Shown: positions 12,905-23,963 of the stretch, piece after piece
Layout of the letters: the number at the start of each line of letters is the position of its first letter
Position numbering within the stretch: the first letter of the stretch is position 1
Assembly: GCA_037389465.1 (NCBI GenBank)
Contig: JAZARR010000074.1
Coordinates: forward strand, 6,014,001 to 6,078,000
DNA length: 64,000 bases
Source: Baylisascaris procyonis
Lineage: Eukaryota; Nematoda; Chromadorea; Rhabditida; Ascarididae
Direction of reading: 5' to 3'
Notes under the pieces: generated by a model
What the model was told of the DNA's origin: nothing
Databases searched by the model: none
What the model saw: only the letters and a program-made list of their open reading frames with translations
Made by a program: the position numbers and the translations under genes

Positions 12905-12917
12905 TTGTAGTTTTCAG
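12905..12917 (+). promoter_or_regulatory. Probable spliced-leader acceptor of BLOC1S2
   Basis: The pyrimidine-rich acceptor TTGTAGTTTTCAG ends at 12917, 13 bases before the first ATG at 12931. With no upstream coding exon in frame, this is the expected position of an SL trans-splice site. Confidence 0.6.
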
Positions 12918-12930
12918 TTGTGATCGGTGA

Positions 12931-15900
12931 ATGATGGCACAAATGATCAATGAACGAGCCTCTACAAGTATTGAATGCCCACCAACTCCAGCACCAACTA
13001 TCGTTACATCGGAGATGCGACAACTTGCCGATACGATGTATGAAAAAGTGGCCAATTATCTTCAAGGACAAATCGATGGTGTGTGCACCATTGAATGTTT
13101 CCTTTATTTCAAAAAAAAAATTCATGCTTCATCGATTTTTCTAATTTTTCCGCTGTAAATCGATTTTTTTCCCGCAATGGGAAAAAGCAAACGAAGATTT
13201 CATTTCTTATTTCTGAAATATTTACCCGATAAGTTGGGTAATATTTCTGGAAATAGAAGTAATAGCCATTGAAAGCTTTTGCAGTAGATTCGTGTTAAAG
13301 TATTCGTCCCGGTAAGTGAAAGGCCGCGGATGCATCTCCCCTCTCTTTTTCCTTGTCCTTTCCCTTCTCCTAGTCTTTCCTTCCTCGTCCCCCCTTATCC
13401 CTTCCTTTACTTTCTCCCCAGTCCCTTACTTCCCTATCCAAATCCATCTGTGGACAGTATCAGGCAATGGTTTTCATTCGACGAAGTGATAGTATTCATG
13501 GAGAAGCTTGCCCCCACAAAATTGTGTTGCTATCTCAGTAGGGGAACAAAATGTGGAGAAATTATTGGATATGAAATTCATGCTTCGTCGTTTTTTCTCC
13601 CTTTTCGACGTGTTCTTTTTTTTTGCACAACTTTTGTCTTCCTGATTACGACTTCCACCCGAAGTCTGACTGATGGTTAAGGCTGTCATCCCTTATTTGA
13701 GGATGGAAGGGAGAGGGGAGAAGCTCATTTGTATTCTCTAATATTTATATGAGTATAAATATATTATTTAGGCACAATAGCGGAATACAAATTGCTTGAA
13801 GATATGAACAACGTGACTGGTCAACGTTATGACGATATGAAACAAGTTGCTTCAGGAGTGGCCACAAAATTAAGCCAACTCAATCAAAAATGTATGTTTG
13901 CTTGCATTTTACTTCAACTTTGTGGGTGATGAAGTGATCCGAAGTTGTCCTCAATAAGCGATTAGGAAGAATTCAAGAAGTTCAGGGTGAAGTTCGAATT
14001 GGCGCTTAATGATCTCCATACTCAGTACTAAAGTGAGCAGAAGAGTAAAGGGAAATTACATGAGGAATATATGAGAAAGCATCGAAGGTAAAATTACACA
14101 AGGAAGCACCAAAAAGCAGTGGGGTGTCAATACTGTTACATATAGGGAGGGAGGAGAGGTCACATCAAAGTCAATACTACTGTTACATAAAGTGACACAA
14201 AAACTCATTTGATCATAATGGAACACTAGTAGCGTCGAGTACTCATTCATACAAACGATTTTTTGGTTTTACTGGATCGTATACAGATATGAAAGGTGCC
14301 TCTCCGGGAATTGCGTAAAATTGCTCTCCCGAAATTGTATGAGGTCCCTACTCGGAACTTATTTATTTGTTTATTTATTTATTTCAATGAACACAACATT
14401 CATTACGAATACATGTCTCTTCATATCGCTTCAGCCTGCTCTGACTTAATGCCTCTCTGGTACACTTTGCTCCTGTGGTCTTTAGGTTGGCCTTTACCTC
14501 TAGCAGGTCAGTCGTGTGAAGGCTAGGGCTTAGGCTCGTCTCCTGCCCGTCGGATGCTGATGAGCGGATTCACCGTCGTGCCTCCTATGACTGTCGGGAT
14601 TTGTTCTGCCGCCCTTGTGCTAGGCGGGGTGGCTCGGCTGAGCGGAGCCAATAACTCTGGTCGGAGCTTCACAGCCGACCGCGCAATAGACAGAGCAAAA
14701 CGATGAAAGGTCCGTATCCGAAAATTATATAAGATCCCTCTAAGTTATATAAGATCCCTCCCGGGGAATTAAATAAATAGTGATTTGTGATGAGTTGTTG
14801 TTCGATTTTTTTTGTTGTTCACGATTAGAGTTGTAAATTTTTATCGATGATTCTAGATGAATCATTGCGTCCATATTTGCAACAAATCGATGAAATCGAC
14901 GAAAGTTCACGAAGACTCGAAGAAGCGGCCACTATACTCGATCAATACGTCACTTCACTTGGTATCTTTTTATTTTATTCGAAATTTTACCATTCGTATT
15001 GTTTGCTTTGAAATTTATCGTTTATTGCTAAATACGTGTATATTAAAAATTATTATGCAAATGGGAATTGAAACGTTTCTCGAAGATTAATGCATCTGGA
15101 TAGTAGATATTGGAAGGGATGAAAAGAAAGAAGAGTTTGATGATGGGAGGAAGGGGAGGGAAGTGGGAGACCTTCTGTAATGTCGTCTTCGTGAACTTTA
15201 ATGGAGCATATTGTTGGCCGAGAGGAAGATAGCAAGTTCATTTTACAACACTGAGTTTAAATAAAGGACACTGAGTTCTTGTAACTACTTGTTTCCCATA
15301 TATACTTGCTTGGTTCTCTATTTAGTGAACTTTAGCGACACTAAGTTTCTCATATATAACGTACTAAGCAAGGCATGGTTTCTCTATTTTGTTTAGCGAA
15401 TAGAGCGAAAAAAAAACCGACATTGCTAACGGTATTTAAGGCTGATTTGGCGCTTTTTTCATGTAGTCTATGTCCATTCTCCTAAATACTTTCGAATTTT
15501 TTTTAATTTTTTTTTTTTTTTGCTGAAAACGGCTTTCCAATTTTTTATTACTTTATTTATTTGAATGCAGAAATTAGAGAAAACGAATTGATAGGATTTA
15601 TCGCATTTCGCTTGAAATGAATATTGCTGTTTTTTTGTTTTAAAAAGCTCTTTGATTATATTCGCTGCATTCTCCGTCATGAAATATTGGCGTTCTTTTC
15701 ATTGCCATCTGAGATGAAGGTGATTGTAGAAGAGAGCTTCCATTTATGTTGTGCTCCATGAGATAAAACTAAACGAGAGTTGAACTGTAGAATTTAAATA
15801 TTTGTGTCCTCCTTATACAAAGCATCTATGAATATGATAGGCATTTGCATATGTACATGTGTGTATGCATATTTGTATATATGTTTGTTACATGATTACT

Positions 15901-18900
15901 TCGCTCATATATCTGTGAAACTATTAAATTTCAGATTAGTTTGCCACCTTTGCATTCACCAAAAAAAAAAGATTCCTCGTTGCAGCGAAAAAGCGTTTCC
16001 AATAACCCACCTATGTTTTTTGCACCTCGGGTAGTTGCACAGGGTATGGAAGATAAGGGAGGGAGAGGGGGATTTGCAATGTTAGGACTAAAGAAGCCTC
16101 CAACCTACAAGCACCGATGGCAGTCCTTACGAATATTCCTGTAGAACTTGGTGTTTTCGAGTTTCGGTACTAGAATCACTAATGCTAGCTAGACTGAAGA
16201 GATTTGTCGACTCTAGGCTGGCGGAATTTGTTGGCTATGATGTATAGCGATGGGGTTGCTATCTACGCCTTACTACACTTTGACGTATCAACTTTTTTTG
16301 TTCAATTTTTACTTTTGAAGTTTGAAAAATTTCTGTCAAATGAAATATTCATTCCATTTCCATGGCGTTATACGCACAGTTATGTGATTTTCTATGTATA
16401 ATATATTTGCAAAAAAAGTTGAAAATTTTAAAAGTTTTTATTGTTTTATTTTAGTTTATACTTTATAGTTCACTTCACTTATTCTATAAATTTCAGATAT
16501 TTTATTACTCGCAATAAATTACGTCTTAATTGACGATAATTTATCGCGAAAAACAATTTTATTTTTATTTAGATGTGTGAGAAAATTGATTGAAAATTTT
16601 GTTGACGTTGATTAAACGTTGATATATTTGAAGATATGACTAGAAATTAGTTTAACAATGATAACATCATAAATAAATAGAGTATTTTTAATCGTTTCAT
16701 TGATAACTTTCCATCACAAACGGAAGTTTTTTTTCTTGGGGGGGGGGGGGGGGAGCGGAAAATTGTGCTTGGATTTTATGTGGGGAATTTCGTTGATTTT
16801 TAATCTTTTTTTTTATTTTTGAGGATTTTCAACTCTTTTTCCTAAGTTAAACTCATTCAAAGTGTATTAGTTTGTATCAAAAGAAGCAAATCATAACTTT
16901 TTCGTGCAAATGGATTTTCAATTAAAGTTATGCATGTAAAGGAAATATTCTCCGATAATCTCAGCTCTTACGCATTTGCAGTTTTGAGAATTGAGAATCA
17001 ATGGGATTTGTAACGCAGCTATTTAGTAGTAGAATAAAAAATAGTAATTAGGAAATATCGTTTATTTTGGGATTCTTGTTGGGATATTTCGGGGCCTTTT
17101 TTGGGAAATTTCGGAGCATTTTTGGGACATTTTAGGGCATTTTTGGGACATTTTGGGCATTTTTGGGACATTTTAGGGCATTTTTGGAGCGTTTTTGGAT
17201 CAAAATAGAGTGCTCGAGAGCGCTTCACTCTGCAATTTTATCTGTTTGTGGCGTATTTTAGAAATCTCGCAATGTATGACTACATGAAATTTTTTATTAA
17301 AGTATTTATATTCCAATGTATAAAATACTGTTGAATTATTACTTATACGATGGTTAAGGCCTAAAGATCGAATTTAGCGATTATTTATGTTGATACTTTC
17401 ATTGGTGAATAAAGGGAGTGTGATTTTTCAACGACATAGACACAACTGCCAAATCTTGATGAATATTTAAGAAAAATTAATTTCCGATCGGAAAATTTTC
17501 ATCAAATTCGAACAGTTTGTAAAAAAAAAAGGTTGTTGCTCGTTTCTTAACTTTCAGCGAATTAGATTTATTGTGTTCTTTGTTAAGCGATTGTACGCAA
17601 AATTTTTTATAATATGATATCTAATCTTCCTATTGATCCACTCGTTTCTTATTTTTCCATTTTTTAAAATATTTCTGCATTTTTTTGACTTCTTTTCAAG
17701 TTTTATCGATGGAATTTTCTACCGAATAATATAGAGAATATGAGAGAAAAGCGTATCATTGATTATCGTTCATTTTTATGAATATTCTTCTTTTTTTTTT
17801 TTAAATTTCAGAGAAGAAATTCTACTGAGCACTCTATAACTCGAAACAGTCATCTTTATATTTATTCGTCGTTCATTCTATAGGGTCAGTGTATTTTATC
17901 ATTCGGCTATCTATAAGTGAGGGTCTAATTATTGTCCATTTTGCATGCCCACTAGTCTATCTGCTGAACGCTTTTTTTTGCTTATATTTGTTGTCTTGTT
18001 CAATGCATTGTGTTCTTATCGATAGTTCTAAATGAATCATTTTTTCCTTCTCATTCATATTGTTGTTTTTTTTTTATTTTATAAAGTAAGAGAGAGATAT
18101 TAAGAAGTGATGAAAGTAGAAAATCCAAATAGGCATTTATTATCCATCGATTCAATCTAGAAAGAGGGATATAGTGATGGCGGATTGGATTTTCACTTCA
18201 ACGATTGTTTCTTCGAAGTTTGCCAATATTTTCTTTCTTATTCATAAAATGATGCACTTCTGAGAGGATTTGATTTTGATTTTTCAACAATTTCCCTATT
18301 GCCAAAAACATTTCTATGAATTATTGAGATCAGTAAAGGAAAATTTTTCCTTTTTAAAGATCAGTAAGAGAGAGATTTTCTTGTAAAGCCTTAGAAGAGT
18401 ATTTTATTCGTTATTGGTATTTTTTATTTCCATTTACTAAGCTAGCTAATTTTTATATTTTAACTTTTCAGATATATCTTATGGCATGAGTAAAGGCAGC
18501 AAAAGAAGGATAAAACGGATTTAATCGGATATAGAGAAATAATGGTGTAGAAACAGTAGCTGTGCAAAAAAATTGATCAAAAAGTTTTTTTTAGAAGATG
18601 ATTATTAAATATTAAGTGTATAAATCGATGCATATTTTGTGCATTAAATATAAAAGGGCTGTATGTGCATCGATGCATTAAATATGCATTTGTGCATCGA
18701 TGCATTAAATATAAAAGAAATCGATGCATATTTTGATCGGAGAGCGATCAGAGGGTTGTTATCTAATAATCTGAAAATTATGAATCTAAAAATATTCTTA
18801 TCGATAGTATCGATGTTTGCATAAGCGTAGCAACTATACTTGTCGGCATCTTTATTACTAGCATAAGCTTTAAAAAAAAAAGTTGCATCGTTATCTGATA

Positions 18901-20976
18901 TGTAAACTCATCTCATTTAAAGGTCGTAAATATTGCTGATTTCTATGCATCATAGTTCATTTTTTTTTCTCATTGTTCAGATGTAGAGACTAATTGCTTC
19001 AAAAAAAAAATTTTATTACCATTCTTTTTTTTTTTTTAAATAATAGTTGTTTTTTTTTTCTTTTTTTTTCATCCTCTGCAAAATCAACAATCTCGTTGAA
19101 TAGATGGCTAGTTTATATTCATAAAAGAATGCGATAATTAAAAAAAAAAGTTGTCGTAGGAATAATTTCATTTTGTTGTGGGCATAATGCTGATATTAGC
19201 CTCACATATTTTTATCATAGAATTTTGCAATCGCTGTTATAACCAAAATGTTAGATAATCGAAGTGGAAATTTTTAAGATGTATCTGATTAATTTTATGC
19301 TGTTTGGATTTATTTCTATGCAAATTTTTTCAGCATCAATTAATTTTTACATATTTCCATAATTATTTGAAGTATCTCAATCTGGTAGAAAAGCGAACAT
19401 CTATATAAATAAAATTAAATGAAAATTGCATATGCAAATTAGATGAAAGTAGGGATCGCTCAGATGAACTCATAAAGCGTAAATGCAATAATATATTAGA
19501 GGATCTAAAATCGTTCATAGTAGATGGTCCTCTTCCCGTTTTTTTTTTTTTTTTAATCGAGGGAATTTTTTTTTTCCGATGCTGAATGTTTTTTTCAATG
19601 TTGCATCTTGTGACTATCGCTTCAGAAGATGTTTGTTAATTTGTGAGCCTCTGTGGTGCATTTCCGATTATATGCTATGTTTGTTGATGTGCTTGAAAAT
19701 TTGACACGTTTTCCCTTTCTGCCAGCTGATGGAAGTTTGAGCTGCTTTAACACGTTTTTCCTATCTGCCAGCCGATAGAAGTTTAAGCTTCTTTAGCTCG
19801 TTTTCCCTTTCTGCCTGCCGATAGAAGTTTGAGCTTCCGAACACATTTATGGTATCATAAACTTGTCGCGTTGAATTTGAAAATTTTAAAGTTGAAAACG
19901 TTTCTTTTTGAATTGGTGTGAAGATTATTTAAATTAAACGGATTCTTATTGAAATACGTTCGTTGGTAATATTGGAATTGATCAAAAAAGTTAAGATCGC
20001 GAACGGAAAAAATCCCCTTTACATCTATCAGTCAATAAAAGCATGAAAGGTAATGAATCTACATTGCTATTTGATAAGTGAATTACTTCGATTGAAGTTT
20101 TATAAGCACGGGGTTTTATTTAAGCGATTATGGTACTCATCACTGTTGAGACTTCGATTAATTGCCGTATTGTTGCAGAAATTTTCATCTATTACCACTC
20201 AACTTTGCACATTGACGAAATAAATAGTAGAAGAGAAGCAACTTTGTGCATTATGTATTTCAGTCTTCGGTAATAACAGTGGAGGGACATTATTTTCTCT
20301 TCGATCAATTAGGTTTACCTAGTCACGTATTCTCTTTTTTCCCTTCCCCTGCTTTCGGGTAATTTTTAAGGCAGCAATATTGCAGTATTATTAAGGGTAA
20401 TTTGCATCATTCCTTATGCACAAATAAGGCTTATTGAGATTTTTCGCTGCAAGAGATTATTCTGCTGTAGTATGTTTTCATGCATGTTAGAAGTCGTCTT
20501 TTCTTGCTTATTTTAACTGTCCCCGCCGACGATTATCTCACTTACCTAAATTGATGGCAATCTAAACCGCTGGAAGGTTACAGACGTTCAGGAATTGCCT
20601 ATTTCATTATAAAAATAAATTTCCGATAATTATTTGAACATTGGTAATTGAAGAAATTTTCCCTGGGTAAATTCAGATGAAATAGGTAAGTTGTGGGAAA
20701 GTTGCTATTGCTATGGGTCATTTTCATCTATATTGTTCAATTATCGTGCACTTCGTCTTCTATTTACATCAACAGCTTTCTATCGCGTTGATTGTGCTCG
20801 ATGCATTTCATTCAGATTGACTTTCGAATCATTTAAAAAATTTTTGCCTTTCTCGCTTTGTATTTTAAGGATAACATTGATATTTTGATATTTATTGTTT
20901 TCATCTTAAATTTATTTTCATTTCAGAAACAAAACTGCGAAATATGCAACATCAAAGTGGACCACCAATTAGCTAA
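12931..20976 (+). CDS. blos-2: BLOC-1 subunit 2 (BLOS2)
   Basis: This is the worm counterpart of BLOC1S2, a small coiled-coil subunit of BLOC-1, the cytosolic complex that sorts cargo from endosomes to lysosome-related organelles; BLOS2 is also shared with the BORC lysosome-positioning complex. Exons: 12931-13078, 13772-13891, 14857-14961 and, preferred, 20927-20976 (TAA), giving 140 residues; human BLOC1S2 is about 142. All three introns are phase 1. Family marks are [19 protein letters not shown] at residues 55-73, [16 protein letters not shown] at 86-101, and the helical tail [16 protein letters not shown] running into TKLRNMQ. The N-terminal 30 residues are Pro/Thr-rich and unconserved. 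ATG at 12934 is an equally possible start. Terminal exons at 17812 and 18474 also fit the phase. I prefer the distal one because the helix continues, the length matches, and AATAAA follows at 21139. No membrane segment or signal peptide, as expected. Confidence 0.9.
13079..13771 (+). other. BLOC1S2 intron 1, with a long polypyrimidine tract
   Basis: The intron runs from GTGTGT to ATTATTTAG. About 100 bases at 13338-13440 are almost pure C/T on the plus strand and G/A on the other. A purine-rich tract lies near 13700. No nested gene is supported. Confidence 0.6.
14359..14700 (-). mobile_element. GC-rich retroposon-like insert in BLOC1S2 intron 2
   Basis: About 340 bases are far richer in G and C than anything around them. 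Read on the minus strand, the segment ends with a short hairpin (AATGAA, 7-base loop, TTCATT; 14386-14404) and then an (AAATA)-type tail at 14359-14385. That 3' end resembles short-repeat-tailed non-LTR elements of the RTE/CR1 kind, or a SINE mobilised by one. Three hairpins sit in tandem at 14609-14627, 14631-14649 and 14659-14680. No reverse transcriptase ORF is present, so it is non-autonomous or truncated. I could not identify pol III boxes with confidence. The family name is inference. Confidence 0.5.
14725..14760 (+). repeat. 20-bp direct duplication
   Basis: The 16-base unit TTATATAAGATCCCTC occurs at 14725-14740 and 14745-14760. Related pieces (CCGGGAATT, GAGGTCCCT) lie at 14306-14350 on the other side of the GC-rich insert, suggesting the insert landed in an older degenerate tandem repeat. 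Confidence 0.7.
15935..16144 (+). other. Exon-like open segment inside BLOC1S2 intron 3
   Basis: A good acceptor (AAATTTCAG) ends at 15934 and is followed by 69 open codons and a TAG, in DNA clearly richer in G and C than its flanks. Pieces such as [19 protein letters not shown] and [15 protein letters not shown] read like protein. It cannot be spliced from BLOC1S2 exon 3, because that phase gives an immediate TAG. It may be a nested gene, a decayed exon or a GC-rich repeat. Confidence 0.25.
16738..16753 (+). repeat. Poly-G tract (about 16 G)
   Basis: An uninterrupted G run stands in an AT-rich intron, immediately after a T-rich stretch. Confidence 0.9.
17083..17200 (-). repeat. 21-bp minisatellite
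   Basis: About five degenerate copies of a unit built from GGGCATTTTT and GGGACATTTTA, with a period near 21 bases. Since 21 is a multiple of three, the minus strand reads as an open Cys-Pro-Lys-rich repeat. I take this as a by-product of the repeat, since no start or splice context supports translation. Confidence 0.75.
17812..17828 (+). other. blos-2: Alternative terminal exon of BLOC1S2
   Basis: A strong acceptor (TTTTAAATTTCAG) ends at 17811. Joined in phase to exon 3 it gives the tail LEKKFY and a TGA, for a 129-residue protein. It matches the family in continuing LE-K-K but is shorter than usual, and no AATAAA is evident soon after. It could be a true isoform or a decoy acceptor. Confidence 0.35.
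18474..18526 (+). other. blos-2: Second possible alternative terminal exon of BLOC1S2
   Basis: The acceptor TTTTAACTTTTCAG precedes a short open stretch that, in the phase left by exon 3, reads [17 protein letters not shown] and then TAA. The basic tail does not resemble BLOC1S2 family ends, so this is less likely than the other two. Confidence 0.15.
18623..18734. repeat. Palindromic repeat cluster
   Basis: The 12-base perfect palindrome TGCATCGATGCA occurs twice, and ATCGATGCATATTTTG occurs at both ends, interleaved with copies of GCATTAAATAT. The block can fold on itself in several registers. Confidence 0.7.
19704..19840 (+). repeat. 46-bp tandem repeat, three copies
   Basis: Three copies of a 46-base unit start near 19704, 19750 and 19796. 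Each contains CGTTTT, CTATCTGCC or CTTTCTGCC, then GATAGAAGTTT and AGCT. The copies differ by several substitutions, so the array is not recent. Confidence 0.85.
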
Positions 20977-21138
20977 TTCGATGGTTTCTTATATTTATCA
21001 CGCAATGCGACAACATCTTATAGTTCGATGGTTCCACTCAAATTACATCTTCTAATTGAGCGACGATTGTGATTTCAATGAAATACAATTATTATTTTAT
21101 TAATTTTTTGCTATTGTTGAAAAAAATATCGATTTGTG

Positions 21139-21144
21139 AATAAA
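21139..21144 (+). terminator. Polyadenylation signal for BLOC1S2
   Basis: A perfect AATAAA lies about 160 bases after the TAA at 20974-20976 and is followed by a T-rich stretch. This supports the 20927 exon as a real 3' end. Confidence 0.5.
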
Positions 21145-23960
21145 ATTTTTCCTTTATTTTATTTATTATTAATGTTATTATCGTTTTTTTTTCTGTATGC
21201 TTATCAGCAGAAATTATATTTGAACGAAATAATTATTTCGATTTTTATTTTTATTTTTATTTATTTTTTTATTTTTTTTTTCGATATTCGAAATTTTCCA
21301 TAATTCATTATGAATTCTTTTTTCTTTTTTCTTTTTTCTGATGGGAAATTTGTAAAACTACTCTCAATATTTGAGAAAATTGATCCCTCGATTGAATTGC
21401 TATTTATTTGAAATTATTGAAATTATATTTGTATATTTATGCAATCAAAATCTCTCTTTTTTTTTTCATTCCAAACATATTGCATGGAATAAAAATTTCC
21501 ACTTTTCAATTTTTCTTCTTCGCTCTTAATTGAGTTATTTCAAACGAGTGAAAAGTATGTGGTAACCAAAATAAGAAGCGCTATTTTAGTTTTACCTATC
21601 ACCGTAATGTTACTGGAAAATGGAGTGGTGCCGTTTCGATTTTGATTTCTTTTCTTAAATTTTTTCCGATTTTTCAATAATCATTGTGAATTTTTCTGTT
21701 TTTTCGAGGTGATAGGAAATGTGCATTGTTTGCATGTAATTATGCAAATGGTTGTGAAATATGCAAATATGCAAATAATAATAAATCAGGCGGTGGAAAA
21801 AATGTAAATATGCAAATATGTTTTCAATATTTTACAAATTTTCGATTCGAAGCTAATTTTTATGATGATAAGCCTGTGCGAGAATTCAAGTGCTTCACAG
21901 GCTTAGGTTGTTGTCTAATGAGGGAATAGACAGAAGTACCTATTGTAGACATTGCAAGAATAAATTTGAAAATTCGATTGAAATTAGTTTTTAACAATTA
22001 ATTTAGGGTGGGGAACATTGTTGGACATCGTTGAAATTATTTATCGTCACTTTTTCTCACAATAAATCCATATATTTGCGCGTAATCTTAGCAATGAATC
22101 TATCAATAGGCGTAATAATAATTCATCGAAATTGTGGTTTCATTTGATTTTTTTCACATTTATAAACGAGACACACGCAAAAAAAGGGTGAAAAATTTTT
22201 TCTGATATTTAACAGTAATCTTCCCGATTGAAATATAGTAAAAAATCTAACAAAGAAGTAATTGGTAAGGGAGACGAGTTTCATAGTTGCGCCAACACTA
22301 GTAAATTAAATTTGTGATGCTAATATCCGCGATCGATTGAGTATTGACGAAAATTGTTCTCAAAAGTTATCGCTCGAAATAGCTTTATGCTGGCTATTCG
22401 ATTCTCTAGGTTGATACCCCATTTTATAATTATAGAATATTGAGACCTCTGAATTTTTTGTTATCTTCAAAATTTTTTTTACAAAGATACCCAAAGGTGA
22501 TCGCTTGAACTAAGATTGGGTTTCGGAAGTCTTATTTATTTATTTATTCATTTTTTCAATACAATGTCATTCGAGTGACCTATAATATTCTATATTCCAC
22601 CGATTGAATATATCAATGTGGAAATTGATGAATTTGCATTAATTTATTAATGGAATATTATATTTGTGTATATTATTACTTCTATATGCTTCCGATATAA
22701 CATTGAGCATGTTTAGTGATTTATTTTTTCGATATAATTGTATCAATTTTAGTGTCGATTTCAATAAGTGGAAGCGCTTTTTTCTCTGTCTATTGTTTTC
22801 GATCGGAGTGTAAACGTCGTCACTTCAGAAAATAACAGGTGAAATTAAATTTTGCATTTTATAAAAATGACTTCAAAGCGTTTATTGTGCAATATTTTTT
22901 CTTGTTTGATTGTTATTATATTTAGAATAAATCATCATTTATATTGTTCACAATAAAGTAATAGTTTTATGTGGTAAAAATTTGTCGATTCGATACAAAG
23001 AATATAGGAACAATTGTGGGCATCTTCTACGTTATATGATGCCATATTGAATCTGAGGAAATTTTTTATTTATTTATTTTTATTTTTTATTTTTTGCATA
23101 ATTAAGAATATTTTGGAATGATTTCAGCTTAGTAGCGGTTTTTAAGTGAAAATTATTAGAAAATTTTAATGATGGTACGTTACGAATGTAATATCCGCAT
23201 GTATGGAGTTGGCGTTGCAAAGATTTCTGTAAAAATAGTTGAATGATTTGTGAGGATTTAAAAATTCTAAATTTTTTAATGCTTTATAAAAGTTATCAAT
23301 TCGTCATCATAGGGCATTTTAAGATGGAGAATTTAAATGAACCCATAGCGCGCACTTCTAGAAATGAGCTTAGAGAGGGTTGAAAAAGAATGGCCGCTTC
23401 GTTTACAGAGATAGGTTTGACCCATTCTCCATCGTTCCCCTTCTAAATGATTTTCTAAGCTCCAACCTATGTTTATTGTCGCCTCATCCATCTTTAATAT
23501 GCACTCAAATCTTCCTCATATGTGCAAAAAAGTGGCCCACTTGCACGAGAAGTATGTAAGTTTTCTGAAAAAAAAGTAGCCGTAACTTGGTTATACATAA
23601 AGACGTGGTTCATCTCTGTCGAATGTGCTCTATCATCTCTAAATCTTAGCATCAAAGATACGACGATACATTCGATTCAGAAACTGGTAGAAACCATTAA
23701 AATGGTAGGTCAGAGTTAAGCTTAGAGTAAATATGCCAATGCATTCTTAGCGTTAATCGATTAGATGATCAAATGCGTTATCGATAGAGAGCATTCAAAT
23801 GAGGAGCCCTAATGAATTTGCGGAAATTCGTGGGCAGCGTAAAGTTCTTTTATCATTGTTAAGGAATTGGCCTACTAGATCAGTTGACGTGTTATGTTTA
23901 AAGATGCAGATAATTATGTACTCGTTAAAAGAAGAATATACGTTGATCATTGTTATATTT
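21145..23960. other. AT-rich region without a supported gene
   Basis: T-rich DNA. It holds a TTTA-type tract near 22528-22550 and a somewhat richer segment at 23330-23930 with open pieces, for example one ending QKLVETIKM before a donor-like GTAGGT at 23704. I could not join those pieces into a consistent gene model. Confidence 0.4.
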
Positions 23961-23963
23961 CAG

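Larger units (their letters stand above)
14962..20926 (+). other. BLOC1S2 intron 3 (if the distal exon is used)
   Basis: This roughly 6 kb AT-rich interval holds an exon-like open segment at 15935-16144, a 16-base G run at 16738, a 21-bp minisatellite near 17083-17200, possible alternative terminal exons at 17812 and 18474, a palindromic repeat cluster at 18623-18734 and a 46-bp tandem repeat at 19704-19840. Apart from these I see nothing gene-like. Confidence 0.55.

Noticed and set aside
17019..17228. Minus-strand ORF rich in Cys-Pro-Lys repeats
   Set aside because: It is the translation of a 21-bp minisatellite, whose period is a multiple of three and so keeps a frame open by itself.
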